From positions 1,587,501 through 1,651,500 of the forward strand of contig NC_085887.1 of assembly GCF_035222375.1 (NCBI RefSeq): 64,000 bases of DNA, in the 5' to 3' direction. Below the pieces are notes generated by a model. It was not told the DNA's origin, did not search any database, and worked only from the letters and a program-made list of their open reading frames with translations. A program made the position numbers and the translations under genes. The stretch comes from Podospora pseudocomata (taxonomy: Eukaryota; Ascomycota; Sordariomycetes; Sordariales; Podosporaceae). Positions 53,205 to 63,873 of the stretch are shown here, in pieces (position 1 is the stretch's first letter; each line of letters begins with the position of its first letter).

Positions 53205-54180
53205 ATGACACCCGAAAGATTCAACATCCCCCGAGCCTTCAACTGGATCCTCCCAGCCCAAGTCTTGCTAGCCGCAGTAGCCATCTACTCCTCCACCTAC
53301 GTCTTCAACCTAGCCACAACCCCAACAATCCTCACCATCATCGCCGTAAGTAGGTTCCTTCTCATATCCCCAATATATCACTCACTAACCCCCCCAGACC
53401 AGCATCCACCTCCTCCTAGCCCTCTGCCTCTGCCTCACCCATTCCATCCCAACCCGAAACACCCACCAAATATTCACCACCCCCATCCTCCTCCTGCTCC
53501 TCCTCCTCCTCCTCGGCACCGGCCTCTGGGCCGCCAGCCTCTGCTACCACGCCAAACAAGTCGACCTCCTCCTCACCCACCCGCTCCTCTCCCAAACCAC
53601 CACCCAACCCCTCACCCCAACCTGGTCCAAAATCGGCCTCGCAACCACCGCCCTAAACCTCTTTCTCGATCTCGCCCTCCTCCTCCTACTCACCCTCTCC
53701 ATCATCATCGACCAAAACCCATCACCACCACCACCACCCTTACCAACAACCATCAGTTACCCCCAACAACAGTCCCACTACACCAGCCACCACCAGTTCA
53801 CCACACCAACCTCCCCTATCCCTCCCGTCCCCCCTATCCCTCCCGTCCCCCTATCCCTCCCGTCCCCCTATCCCTCCCGTCCCCCTATCCCTCCTGTCCC
53901 CCTATCCCCCTCCCGTCCCCCTATCCCTCCCGTCCCCCTATCCCTCCCGTCCCCCCTATCCCTCCCGTCCCCCCTATCCCTCCCGTCCCCCCTATCCCAA
54001 GCACCTACTACTTCCCCGCCATCCCCGAATCACGCATTTAAAGATAGCTACCATTCCTCTCAAGAAAATAAGTACTCCTCTCAAAATGATATACACGCCT
54101 TTCAACATAGCCAACACCCCCTTATGCCTAAAGATAATCAGCACCCCTTCAAAACCCACCAACCCATCCAATACCTCTAA
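53205..54180 (+). CDS. four-TM membrane protein (MARVEL-like) with Pro-rich minisatellite tail
   Basis: Two exons, 53205-53345 and 53398-54180, joined by a 52-nt GT-AG intron in phase 0, give 307 aa. Four hydrophobic segments are visible: about 14-33, 41-60, 73-100 and 135-165. This is a compact 4-TM layout with short loops resembling fungal MARVEL-domain proteins. After TM4 comes a cytosolic tail in which a 17-18-bp minisatellite encodes shifting Pro/Ser/Ile/Leu repeats, then a His/Gln/Ser-rich end. Without splicing, the frame after the intron reads low-complexity Pro/His and stops earlier at 54041, so the spliced model is preferred. Function is unknown; MARVEL-like proteins sit in the plasma membrane or vesicles. 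Confidence 0.7.
53813..53997 (+). repeat. coding minisatellite, 17-18-bp unit
   Basis: About ten or eleven head-to-tail copies of a unit like CCCCTATCCCTCCCGTC vary in length between copies (17 and 18 bp). The length changes shift the reading frame within the tail of the four-TM protein, yet all three registers stay open. Confidence 0.85.
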
Positions 54181-54564
54181 AACACAACCATACAAATAAC
54201 ACAAATACGCATCATACATATCATACACATACACACCACCATCAACCAAGTAAGGGCTGGTAAAACACAAACTACACGCTTCATCCGCACCCCTACTAAC
54301 TACATCGCTACATCATCTACATTCCTCGCACTAATTTCCCTCAACAACTTGACCCCCTGATCAACACAAACCAACCAGTATGATTTCATACCTCCCCCAT
54401 GTTACAGAAAGAAAGAAAAAACCGCTGAGTTGAAACAAGACTGCCGAGCAAAAGTGTCGTCTGCTGTTGTGTAATGCCCTCCTTTTCGAATCAGACATGC
54501 CTCATTCATGATTCGATTTGCCATTCACGTCCGCATCCTCTCCAGCACTGGATCCCGCACCTGT
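54181..54564. other. short intergenic between convergent genes
   Basis: This stretch holds AT-rich 3' ends of the four-TM gene (+) and the Gly/Ser-rich frame (-). I see nothing else. Confidence 0.5.
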
Positions 54565-55734
54565 TTAAGAACTTGCTCCAGAACTTGCTCCGGAACTTGC
54601 TCCAGAACTTGCTCCCCCATTTACTCCATCACTTCCTCCCCCATTTGCTCCAGCACCAGCTCCTGGAGCCAGCGTATCATCACGCGTCCCGAACGTCACG
54701 AACGTCGACGAGCTGGCCCAAGACACCGGCCGCCGCAGTGGGGGCAAAGACACCGACCGCCGTGCTACTGCCTCCACAGCATTTCTTAGAGATCGTACAA
54801 TTCGCCAATCCTCCTCCGTCATCTCGCCTCTGCTTCGCCCAACAGAGCGAGGCGGGGCCCCAGGCGTCCGGGACCTCATTGAGCTGGGCAACACCTTCGG
54901 CTGCACTGGTGTTGTTCCCGCACCCGCTCCAGCATTTGCTCCAGAACCGGATCCCGCACCCCCTCCAACACCAGATCCCGCACTCCCTCCAGAACTGGAT
55001 CCCTCACCCCCTCCAGTACCAGATCCCTCACCCCCTCCAGTACCAGATCCCTCACCCCCTCCAGTACCAGATCCCTCACCCCCTCCAGTACCAGATCCCT
55101 CACCCCCTCCAGCACTAGATCCCGCATCCACCTCGGAACCCGAAGCCACACCAGCTCCCGCACCAGTTCCCTCGCCTCTGGTACGCCTGATATAGCGAGG
55201 CGGGGCCCCAGGCGCTCGGGACCTCATTACCCTGGGCAAAACTTCCGGCTGCACTGGTTTTCTCGCACTCGCTCCAGCATTTGCTACAGAACTGGATCCC
55301 GCACCCGCTCCAGCACCCCCGCCAGAACCCGAAGCCACATCAGCTCTTGCACCACCGCTTGGAACTAGCGTACCGTCACGCGTCCGGAACATCATGTTGC
55401 TAGACAAAACTTCCATTGGTGTTATTTCCGCACTCGCTTTAGCACTTGCTCCAGAACTGGATCCCTCACCCCCTCTAGCACTGGATCCCTCACCGGCTCC
55501 CGCACCAGCTAGCGTACCGTCACACCTCCGGAACCTCGTCGAACTGGGCCAAACCCACGGCCGCAGTGGATCAGAACAAGCTCTTCGAGCCAGCAAATCT
55601 CGCGGATCCTCCTCCGCCAGCTCGCCAGTCCTGATATTGATATAATGAAGCACGTTCTCGGGCATTTGAACCGCCACCCAACCGGGCAACTCGTCCGGCT
55701 GCAGCGGTGGTCTCGCAGCCGCTCCCGGAGCTAG
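54565..55734 (-). CDS. WW-like motif followed by Gly/Ala/Ser-rich repeats (downstream part of WW locus)
   Basis: This is in the same frame as, and directly after, the TAG that ends the WW-repeat frame; 389 codons stay open. It starts with another WW-like unit (LPGWVAVQMPENVLHYIN...GELAEEDPRD), then long Gly/Ala/Ser stretches built from units such as GEGSGTGG, interrupted by conserved-looking islands: a repeated VLP..MRSR(A/T)PGAPPR motif and RDGTL/RDDTLAPG. The first ATG of the frame is at 55689. I think it is the C-terminal part of the same protein as 55735-57015. A 63-nt GT-AG intron (55761-55699) would join them in frame and remove the stop. Otherwise the locus is split by a nonsense codon or read through. 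Confidence 0.5.
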   Translation of the reverse strand, partial: LAPGAAARPPLQPDELPGWVAVQMPENVLHYINIRTGELAEEDPRDLLARRACSDPLRPWVWPSSTRFRRCDGTLAGAGAGEGSSARGGEGSSSGASAKASAEITPMEVLSSNMMFRTRDGTLVPSGGARADVASGSGGGAGAGAGSSSVANAGASARKPVQPEVLPRVMRSRAPGAPPRYIRRTRGEGTGAGAGVASGSEVDAGSSAGGGEGSGTGGGEGSGTGGGEGSGTGGGEGSGTGGGEGSSSGGSAGSGVGGGAGSGSGANAGAGAGTTPVQPKVLPSSMRSRTPGAPPRSVGRSRGEMTEEDWRIVRSLRNAVEAVARRSVSLPPLRRPVSWASSSTFVTFGTRDDTLAPGAGAGANGGGSDGVNGGASSGASSGASSGASS

Positions 55735-57015
55735 CTAATCTCGCGGATCCTCCACCGTCACCTCGCCCGTGCCGGTGTTGATATATTTAGGCACATTTCC
55801 AGCCGTCCATATCTTCACCCAACCGGGGCAATGGTCCGGTATCATCTGTAATGCCTCCACAAAACGTGCTGGAGCCCGCCAAGCAGCTCGCGGGTCCTCT
55901 GGCGTCTCCTCGCCGCCTGTGCTGGTGTTGACATCGCGAGGCGCGTTTCCAACCCTCTTCAAACTCAGCAAATTGCGCAAATCCTCCGGCGGCACTGGTG
56001 GTGTTCCCCTACCCCCCTCTCTTTCCAGCGGATCCTCCCACGACCTCTCGCCTGTGATCTTGTTGATGTAGTAAGGAATGTGGTCACGCGTCCGCAACTT
56101 CACCCAACCGTGGCAATGTTCCGGCGTCAGTATTTCTCCCCCAGCACCTCTTGGAATGCGATCACCTCGCGGGTCCAGCCGCGTCCTTCTGGGTGCGCTT
56201 CTGGAGAAGTCGGCATAGTAATGTCTGCCGGCAGAGTCGCAAAATACATCCCAGTCAGGGGGGAAATCACGACGTCCCGGGTGCCGCCATACGTTCTCGA
56301 GCTGTTCCTGTGTTCCTCGCGGATCATCATAGGTCTCCTTCCCGGTCTTGAGGTTGATAAAAACTTTGCCGCTGTCCTTTCGTCTACATACCCACTCAGG
56401 GGGGAGCGGGACTTCTCGTAATTCTTCGTCCTCCTCAAAAGAATCTTCCTCAGAAGGATTATCGTTTTGAGCACGCTGAGCAGCTTTTGTAGATGACTCG
56501 CCTCGCTGGGGGCCTCCCGGAACACGCTGAGCAGCTGTTGTAGATGACTCCCCTCGCTGGGGGCCTTCTCCTATATCGTAACGGATTCGTTTGCGTAATG
56601 CCTTTGGGTCTCGTGCGCGTATTCCTCTGATTTCTGTATTTGGGTCTCGTAGGCGTATTCTTCTGACATCTGCCTTTGGGACGACTTCTGTCTTTGCGAC
56701 GACTTCTGCCTTTGAGACGACTTCTGCCTTTGGGACGACTTCTGCCTCTGGGATGACTTCTGCCTTTGGGGCGACTTCTGCCTCTGGAACGGTTTCTGCC
56801 TTTGGGTCGACTTCTGCCTTTGGGGCGACTTCTGCCTCTGGGACGGTTTCTGCCTTTAAGTCGACTTCTGCCTCTAGGTCGACTTCTTTGTCTTTTCCTT
56901 TCAGTGCTCGTTTACCCTCTGGCGTGAGCTTGTCCAGCTCCGTCTCCTCGACTCCTCCGCTTTCCGCCTTTGGGGTTGCTGGCTCGGGTGGTGCTGGTAG
57001 AGCGCAGCAGCACAT
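55735..57015 (-). CDS. WW-domain repeat protein
   Basis: A frame of 426 codons starts MCCCALPAPP. Residues about 45-115 are a run of 5-10-aa imperfect repeats of the type EVxPKAE, acidic with Lys and encoded by a 15/30-bp DNA repeat. A basic RxRDP segment follows, then two copies of a PQRGESST-type repeat and at least four WW-like units: LPPEWVCRRKDSGKVFIN..., FPPDWDVFCDSAGRHYYA..., CHGWVKLRTRDHIPYYIN... and CPGWVKIWTAGNVPKYIN.... The first Trp and the Y-I-N core are kept, but the second Trp is present only in the third (RSWEDP), so most units are degenerate WW folds that may have lost PPxY binding. The frame ends at a TAG after VEDPRD. The next 1.1 kb stays open in the same frame. Family unknown. 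Confidence 0.6.
   Translation of the reverse strand: MCCCALPAPPEPATPKAESGGVEETELDKLTPEGKRALKGKDKEVDLEAEVDLKAETVPEAEVAPKAEVDPKAETVPEAEVAPKAEVIPEAEVVPKAEVVSKAEVVAKTEVVPKADVRRIRLRDPNTEIRGIRARDPKALRKRIRYDIGEGPQRGESSTTAAQRVPGGPQRGESSTKAAQRAQNDNPSEEDSFEEDEELREVPLPPEWVCRRKDSGKVFINLKTGKETYDDPRGTQEQLENVWRHPGRRDFPPDWDVFCDSAGRHYYADFSRSAPRRTRLDPRGDRIPRGAGGEILTPEHCHGWVKLRTRDHIPYYINKITGERSWEDPLEREGGRGTPPVPPEDLRNLLSLKRVGNAPRDVNTSTGGEETPEDPRAAWRAPARFVEALQMIPDHCPGWVKIWTAGNVPKYINTGTGEVTVEDPRD
56670..56890 (-). repeat. 15/30-bp coding minisatellite
   Basis: Imperfect direct repeats of a unit reading GAAGTCGTCCCAAAGGCA-like sequence on the minus strand encode the E-V-x-P-K-A-E repeats of the WW protein. Confidence 0.7.
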
Positions 57016-57033
57016 ATAACGCCCGAAAGACCT

Positions 57034-57186
57034 CTAGCCACATTCCAGCTCATCACGTCTCACAGCCTCCCAGAAACGGACGCAGGATATAAGAAATAGC
57101 AAAAAACCCAAGCCACCCAAGATGGAGGATACCACCGTTGTGACCACGAGCGTTGTGTTCGGGTCCCTTTTGTCAACGGGTGCCAT
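57034..57186 (-). CDS. 50-codon single-TM segment, possible first exon of WW locus
   Basis: MAPVDKRDPNTTLVV is followed by a hydrophobic segment (about residues 12-34) and a basic end (AVRRDELECG), ending with TAG. It lies upstream of, and in the same frame as, the WW-repeat ORF. A GT-AG intron 57063-56968 (96 nt) would remove the TAG and join residue 41 in frame to AESGGVEETELDKL of the WW protein, producing a membrane-anchored WW protein. As a free-standing 50-aa protein it is less convincing. Confidence 0.45.
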   Translation of the reverse strand: MAPVDKRDPNTTLVVTTVVSSILGGLGFLLFLISCVRFWEAVRRDELECG

Positions 57187-57689
57187 GGTGGTGATGCTGA
57201 ATGGTGTCTGCGTGTTGATGTCGGTAAATCTACTGGTAACGAACGAACAATCGCGGGCTGACTGATGATACTGGCGATAGACTGATGACACTGGTGATTG
57301 GAGAGGGAGAGGGAGAGGGGAAGAGGGAAAAACCCAGATGTCGTTGAACCACAAGACCTCTGGAAGGCAGGTTCCTTCCCCGAAACTTGGTCGGGGCAGG
57401 GGCCCGTCAACTGCCCCGAGAGTGAGCCCGAAAGGGAAGAAACCTAGGCTCTCGCAACGAAAAGTCCCCATAGAAGTGGAAGGATCATGGTGAAAAAGCC
57501 CCCGCGCAGGAAAGTGCCCTCGAACACCAGAAAGAAACATCAGTCACAAACTCGGGCACCCTCCCCACAAAATAATTGGGACAGCAAAAGTAGGTTTGAC
57601 CTATGCCATATTCGTGTCAATCATTTGTGATGAGAGAGTGCTCAGGGTATCCATTCATCAATCTCGGCTCGTATCAAAAGTCTCCCCGT
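57187..57689. other. intergenic, promoter of WW locus
   Basis: A 500-bp gap upstream of the WW locus and downstream of the quinate repressor, with purine-rich sequence near 57300. I see no gene. Confidence 0.5.
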
Positions 57690-60166
57690 TCAGTAAGACG
57701 ACATTGCCATCTCGCTGCCTTGGCGCTGCTGTTGTTGCTGCTGCTCCCACGTCTTCCTGCACACCTCCTTCATGAGCCTCTTGGGAGCCATGCGCCCAGT
57801 CATCAGCTCAAAGGCCTCGATGGCCATTTCCGCGACCACCTCCAACCCGTCGACGACCACCCATGATGGCGACATGTGGTCTCTGACAGCATGCATCTGG
57901 GCTACCAATGGAGTTACCAGAGGCTCGTAGGCCAACTAGAGCAGAAAAGTCAGCAAAATACCTAGATATCACAAAAGCTGGCTCATCTGATGCTTACCTC
58001 GACCACGACGCCACCAGTCGGACTCCTAAGCCAGTCCAGAGGCATCTCAAAATCAGCAGGCGCGGACCCATTCGCGCTGGTAGCTGGAACACAGGAGATC
58101 ACCATCGTGGGAGGTTGGTAGGCCCGAGGCCATGGCTCTGACAGCGATGGAAGGACTCGGCAGATTTCATGTGACCCTCCTTTTGTGCCCACAATTCCCT
58201 GTGTTGCCGCCCAGTCGTTGAAGTGCTGTGCAACTTGGTTGGCATTTGGTGTTGTTCGGTTGTAGATAAAGATATTACGGCATCCCAGCTGAATCAGCGC
58301 ATAGATGGCAGCTCTGGCCATGCCACCGGCGCCAACAACTAACCCGGTAGTTTTAGATGGCTGGACATAATTCCGTGGACTGATAGCCCTCCGAAGGCAT
58401 GTCAGAATGGAGCTCCAGTCGGTATTATCACCAAAGAACTCGCGTGCAGGCCCGGCCTTGTTTCGAGAGTTGGCATGGTCGAGAATGGCGCTCGTCTTTC
58501 CCCTGAGTGGAAGCAGTACGTTGACTGCTCCTATCGCGGTGGCATGGTGGCTCTTGACTTTGAGATGGGGCATGATGGCAACCTTGAAAGGGGCTGTCAA
58601 GCTGGCCCCCCCAAAAGAGTCTGATAGGCAGATCTGGTTCAGCCTGTCGATCGTAGAGCACGTTACATCCTGGAAAGTGTGTGGCATCCCGCAGAAGTCG
58701 TAGGCCGCACTATGCATGGCCGGTGATAGCGAATATGATACGTGGGAGCCGAGCACGTAAAACTGCAGCGGATCCAGAAGAAACTGCCGGAAAAGCAACT
58801 CATACGAGTGATAGTAGGTAGAGACCGTGGCAAGGTGGTCTCGCTCATTCTCCATATCTGGATGCTTCACGGGATTCAAAATCCTGCTTTGCAGTGGTGT
58901 CCGAACGCCGAGGACGGAAAAGTCGTAGGCCACAAGTGGTGGCTTTGGGTCTGGTACTTCCTGCTGTAGCCTCTTCTTGAAGCCTTCCAGAAGCTCAGCC
59001 GGGCTGTCATTTGTGCAGAAGCGGACCATCCGCACCACCTCGCACCCTAGCCCCTGAGCCCTCTTGTAGTTTTCCATCTGTCTGTCGTCCTGCCAAGCAA
59101 GGGCCCCAAAGCCCATGTACCAGAAGTTCCCAATGATCTTTGACCTTCCTCTGTGCCGTAGTACCCGGTTCACAAACTCGTCATGGCGCTGGAGATCTAG
59201 GCTGATATAGTCAACGCCGAGACGGAGGCCCAGCTCCAACAAGTCAGCATCCATGGCGTCTTTTTCTTCCGGCGTTCGTCTTCTTTCCCCTCGTGGGTTT
59301 TCTTCCACATGGTAGATGATTGGAATGCCGAGTTTTCTCCTTATCAAGGCGATTTGTCTCGCAATAACGTTCATCAGATCGTCTGGCCAGTGATCGATGA
59401 TGAACTCGACGCAATCTCCTCTCGCCTCAAAATCCTCCCATTCCAGATCCATGTCCATCAAATAGGATAGTCTGAGTCGCAACGCGTAGGAATATGACCG
59501 GAATTCCGGTGGCACTGAGCTCACAGAAAATGGGCTCTCCAACCAGGCCTTGGTGGCGCCCCTCCCTGTGACGATGTCGAGAAATCTGGTAAAATCTTCC
59601 CTGGCACTTAAAAGCTTCGATGGCCCAGACTGTCGGCCATTCAGTGGTGTGCTGGCCCCCGAGCTCGTGCCCGAAATGTGACCCCCAGATTTGTTTGGGG
59701 GATCGTAGAGGTTGTAGTACTCAAAATTGGAGCAGCTTCTATGCCGCCCGTCGGCTTTCAGGAGCTGTTGAAGGTCGGCAGCGTCCAAATGCCGGGCAAT
59801 TTGCTCCTTTTCGCGGTGAATGTAGACGACTGGGTTGGTGCTGGAGTACTGTCTTAGTGCGTCCTGTGCCTCCCCCGTAAGGCTGCTCATGCCACATTCG
59901 ATGATACACCCGGTCCTGTTGCTGTCCAACATTCGTTTGAACACCTCGATATCCTGCCTGGCAAAGGCCTCCCTGCCATGTCGGGCGAGATACTCCCCAC
60001 GTGATAATCCCGTGGTTTTCTCAAAGTAGTGCTCCTCTGTGACCAGTCGTCGGCGTAGGTGAAGAGCTCCCATGAATCCCAAGGTCCGCTTCCCTGCCCC
60101 GCGGCATCCGACGAGGACAATGGATGAGTTTGCCTCGAAGGCCCGTTCATTTTTTGGTGGAGCCAT
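57690..60166 (-). CDS. qa-1S: quinate repressor (QutR / qa-1S type)
   Basis: Two exons, 60166-57998 and 57935-57690, with a 62-nt GT-AG intron in phase 0, give 804 aa. The protein mimics the last three domains of the pentafunctional AROM enzyme. A shikimate-kinase-like P-loop domain (GCRGAGKRT near 19-27) comes first, then a type I dehydroquinase-like domain at about 190-430 (FIIDHWPDDL, IIYHVEENPRGERR, DYISLDL), then a shikimate-dehydrogenase-like domain (GSHVSYSLSPAMH, GGASLTAPFK, DNTDWSS, VVGAGGMARAA). This architecture is established for the Neurospora qa-1S and Aspergillus QutR repressors. They bind the activator QA-1F/QutA, hold it inactive, and release it when quinate is present. They are not enzymes of the shikimate pathway. 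No other qa genes lie in the window, so the repressor stands outside a visible cluster here. Confidence 0.93.
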
Positions 60167-61279
60167 GGTGTTGTCCGTGGCGTCGACACGGCTGTTGAAA
60201 TGGTCCTCAGCTCGGTGGTCTCTTGTGGTATCGATATGGCACCGTGAGCTGGACCATTGGTGCGTGATCAGGGACGAGATGAAAAGTCGAGACGGGGCTT
60301 GTGATGCCAGTATCTTGATTTGTGAGACTGAATAATAATGAGTGAGGGCATCTACCTATCAGATAATCAGACACAATTCAGGCCGCAGATGAAGGCCCGA
60401 CTCCCAGTCGCCGTCTTGGACCGTCGAAATGTCGGCAAATCGGTCGGGACTGGCAGGCGGGAAAATGTAGACCCTGCATTGGCCCGGGCAGTGAAGCCCC
60501 CCCCGCAACGATGCTGCGACAGCGGGACTCGGGTGCCGGGTCGTCGGTGTTTAGTGGGTCACTGCCCCAGCAATGCCCCAGGAAACGCGCCAGCGTTTGC
60601 GGGGAACATGGCAGTGGCTACGGGAGATGCAAAGCACAAATTCAGTTTGAAATAATGAAGCACATGATGTCCAATGGGAGATCATGGAACAGATGCAACG
60701 TATGAATGCTACGAATGGCAGCTGTCATGATACCTCTCGGCCGAGATGGCAAGAAACCTCCACTGGGAACCATGAAGAAGGAGGGTGCAGCAGGCTTAAG
60801 TTGAAGGCCATCCATTACCTGCCCTGGCATATTGGGCCCTGCCGGAGGTTAAACTCCACTCGAGGTTCACGTCATGTTGAATAATGAACTTGTAACAGAT
60901 GTCCTGAAATGTGTATAATGAATCAATGCCAAAATATCTAGACTACCTTGGGTAGACATGGAGACCAAGACGTGCCGTGTGATCCCCCGGACACGCCCCG
61001 CCTCCGTAGACGTTGAATTTTTAGGGGCGCTTCCGGGGCACTGGCTCGGGCCGGGTGCTAAGAGCGCCGGAAGCGTGGGCCCGAGCCCCCACGATTTCCC
61101 TGCAAATCAAAGTCCCCGCGTTCGGCACCGCGCTTTTCTCCTGCCAACTCTAACACACCTGTTTCCCACCGAAATACGGCATTGGCTGGCTCTGCTCTGC
61201 TGCTCCCTCCCTTCCTTGTGGATAAAGTATTTCTTCCGACCAAGTCTATGGGCCCCGCCCGTTCCGAAGCCCCAGGAAA
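60167..61279. other. divergent promoter region, quinate repressor / Zn2Cys6 gene
   Basis: A 1.1-kb region between two divergent genes. Short frames at 60338-60884 (+) and 60642-60830 (-) have no domain. I did not see a copy of the palindromic GGRTAA...TTATCC QA-1F site. Confidence 0.5.
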
Positions 61280-61868
61280 ATGGAGTTCTCCGTTGAGGAA
61301 CGCGCTCCCCTAGCCACCAACACCAACCCCGTCTCCGGTGGTGCTACCGCTTCCGGCCCTCCGCCTCCCCCAGCCAGTGACACCGGCGCCGATGCCGGGA
61401 GTGAGGCTCCGGCCAATCCCCGCAAGAGGAAGAAGGCCTCCCGTGCGTAAGTGTCTCACTCTCTCTACACCACTGACGTGTCACTCAAACCCATCTCATA
61501 GTTGTGACTTCTGCCATGTCAACCATCAGCCATGTGACAATGGCAAGCCAAAATGCAGTGTATGTACCAAACATAACAAGCCATGTTTATATCTCCGTCC
61601 AACCAAGAGACGTGGTCCCCAAAAAGGCTACCGCACTGCTCTCAACACCTACAAGGAGAGTGCCGCCGCATGGGGAGCTGTACTGGACGCCATCCCTGGA
61701 CTTGACGCCCTGATAGAAGGCCATCTACGAGGAGCCGCCGGGAAGAGCATGATAACCGCTATCAAAGATTCCAATCAGCAGGAAGCCTTGATCAGCAAGT
61801 GGCAGCAGAGCTCAGTCTTCAAAGCCTTCTTTGGTCACAACGGCCCAGCACCCACTCCACCCACAGAG

Positions 61869-61901
<33 letters not shown>

Positions 61902-62420
61902 AACCAGACCACATTAGATACCAAAAACAACATTCTACCATCACAAGAAGTCGACGAAGAAGACGCACCAGAAGAACCACCCGCCCGGCCACCACCAGCA
62001 AAGAGAGCCACACTCCAACCACCCGCCCCAAGAAGCCAATCAGCATCAAGCTACGTGGTACCAGAACAACCAAGAACTCCAATACAATTCCCCCAACTGG
62101 GCTCTCCTTTCCAACCAAAAGATTCCGCCAGCTTATCAGACATTGTAGCAAAAGATGCTGCCCAGGCGTATGTCCTTGTTTCTTCCTTTTTTTCAATTCG
62201 CAACTTCTAACAGTCTAAACACAGAGCCATGAGGACCTCGCAAACCCTCGCCTCTCTAGGCTTCGCCCCAGACGAAACAATAGCAGATTTCTACAGCATG
62301 GGCTCCAACCCAGAACCAATAGCCGACTCCAACGACCCAGACTTTGACCCGTCGCTCGGCAGCGAGTCGGAGCAGAGGGCTTATTACGAGTTGCTGATGG
62401 GGAGGATGTTTCCTGGGTGA
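61280..62420 (+). CDS. Zn(II)2Cys6 transcription factor
   Basis: Three exons, 61280-61446, 61502-62167 and 62225-62420, all GT-AG with closing phases, give 342 aa. A basic PRKRKKASR stretch precedes the zinc cluster ACDFCHVNHQPCDNGKPKCSVC...PC (six Cys), assembled across the first intron, and a linker RPTKRRGPQKGYR follows. Residues about 75-140 are helical (TALNTYKES..., WQQSSVFKAFFG). Then come a poly-Asn run encoded by (AAC)n, a Pro-rich region and a C-terminal helix pair ending GRMFPG. Such regulators bind DNA, usually as dimers, through CGG half-sites. It is much shorter than the qa activator QA-1F (about 800 aa) and lacks a visible fungal_trans domain, so it is probably not QA-1F despite its position beside the quinate repressor. 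Confidence 0.88.
61869..61901 (+). repeat. (AAC)n trinucleotide repeat (poly-Asn)
   Basis: About 11 AAC units lie inside the Zn2Cys6 gene and encode a poly-Asn linker. Confidence 0.9.
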
Positions 62421-62889
62421 TTGATGTCTTCTTCTGCTCGAAAGGCTATGAAGTCAATTGTATTATATTTATCATATTACCAAGCATTATGTGTTGTCAT
62501 ATATGAAGGATGAGGTGAGTCAACCGTCTCAGATCAAACAGTGCCAACTGGAAACTAACCTCAGCCCAAGAAAGTGGATGACGATTTTAACTGGGTGAAA
62601 TTTAGAGGGTTGTGGGAGATGTAAAGTTTTGTACAAGATGAGAAATTTGATACCCGCCTTTTTGTGCAACCGAATCTGGATATCAAGTTTGACGGTGTAC
62701 CTATTCTAGCAATGACCCAGGACCGAGATATTCTTGCAAGCCCATCTCACCAAAATCCCAGGAAATATGATGATGCTTTCTTTATCCGCAATCTGATGGA
62801 AAGTCGATGCACCCAAGATTAAAATGATCAAGTCTCATCACATTAGGTTCTGGATATACCTGTAGTTTGCATGCTATCTCCCTCCCTCC

Positions 62890-62921
<32 letters not shown>

Positions 62922-63873
62922 AATGTCTCTCATACTATATTCCTTAATATACTTCCTCAGACAAGCTATATCCCATATATTCTTACTCTTTCTAATTTTC
63001 ACTTTTCCTTGTTTTTTTTTTCTTTCTTTCCGTTTTTGCGTACCTATTCTCCCACCCCTCCATCTCTCTCGTTCACACACTCACAAACATTGCAACACAT
63101 AACAAAGACCTAATACATACCACCTATCACATCTCCACCTCTCCTACGTAGCGCCCATTTATAAAAGTCATCCACCTACACATCCTTATCATAAATTTCA
63201 CACCGAAAAAAAAATACACAGGATCATCAACAAACTCATCGGCTGTGAGTGTAGAAGAGTGTTGTCTCAGCTGTCTAATAAGTCTACAAAACATGTTGTC
63301 AACGAGATGTGTTCAACAGCAACTCCAAGGTACCACCACATCACACGGAAAACATTAGAGGAGAGCGTTCTCTCCTCGATAGACACTACAAATGAGCAAC
63401 ACTGTGAGTGTGTATTGGTAAAACTTCTACCCCTAAAAGAAACTATCTAAGGATATACAATGGGAGAAAACTCTTTGAGAGCAAGAAAAAAAACAATGTG
63501 AGAGAAATACCAGTAGTCTACCCATGAAAGCCAGCAACGGTATAACCAAGAGATCACAATAAAAAAAAACATCTGTCAACACACTTCATTGCCATCCCAC
63601 CGCACCAGTCTCCGCTGCTATGAGCCGCTTTAACTACCAGCTACCAAACAACAATGCAAAATACAAAAAATTACAGACACACAACCATACTCTTACACAA
63701 AATCTCACACCCATTTTTTAGAATACACACCCTATTCCGTTCTCCTTTTATATAAACCCGCCTTCCCACCCTTTTCCCTATTCACCACCGCTTGTACCAC
63801 CCACCCTCTTTGTCCAACTCCACCGCCGAATTTCCCTCTCCCTTGCCCATTCCTCCCATTTGGCCTTCCTCCA
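62421..63873. other. intergenic, AT-rich with CT/CA microsatellites
   Basis: This stretch holds the 3' region of the Zn2Cys6 gene and the 3' flank of the minus-strand gene at the right edge. It contains (TC)n/(AC)n at about 62877-62922 and A-rich runs near 63205 and 63560. I see no gene. Confidence 0.5.

Noticed and set aside
54474-55118. plus-strand frame with repeated HPLQYQIP units
   Set aside because: It is the antisense shadow of the Gly/Ser-rich repeats of the minus-strand WW locus.
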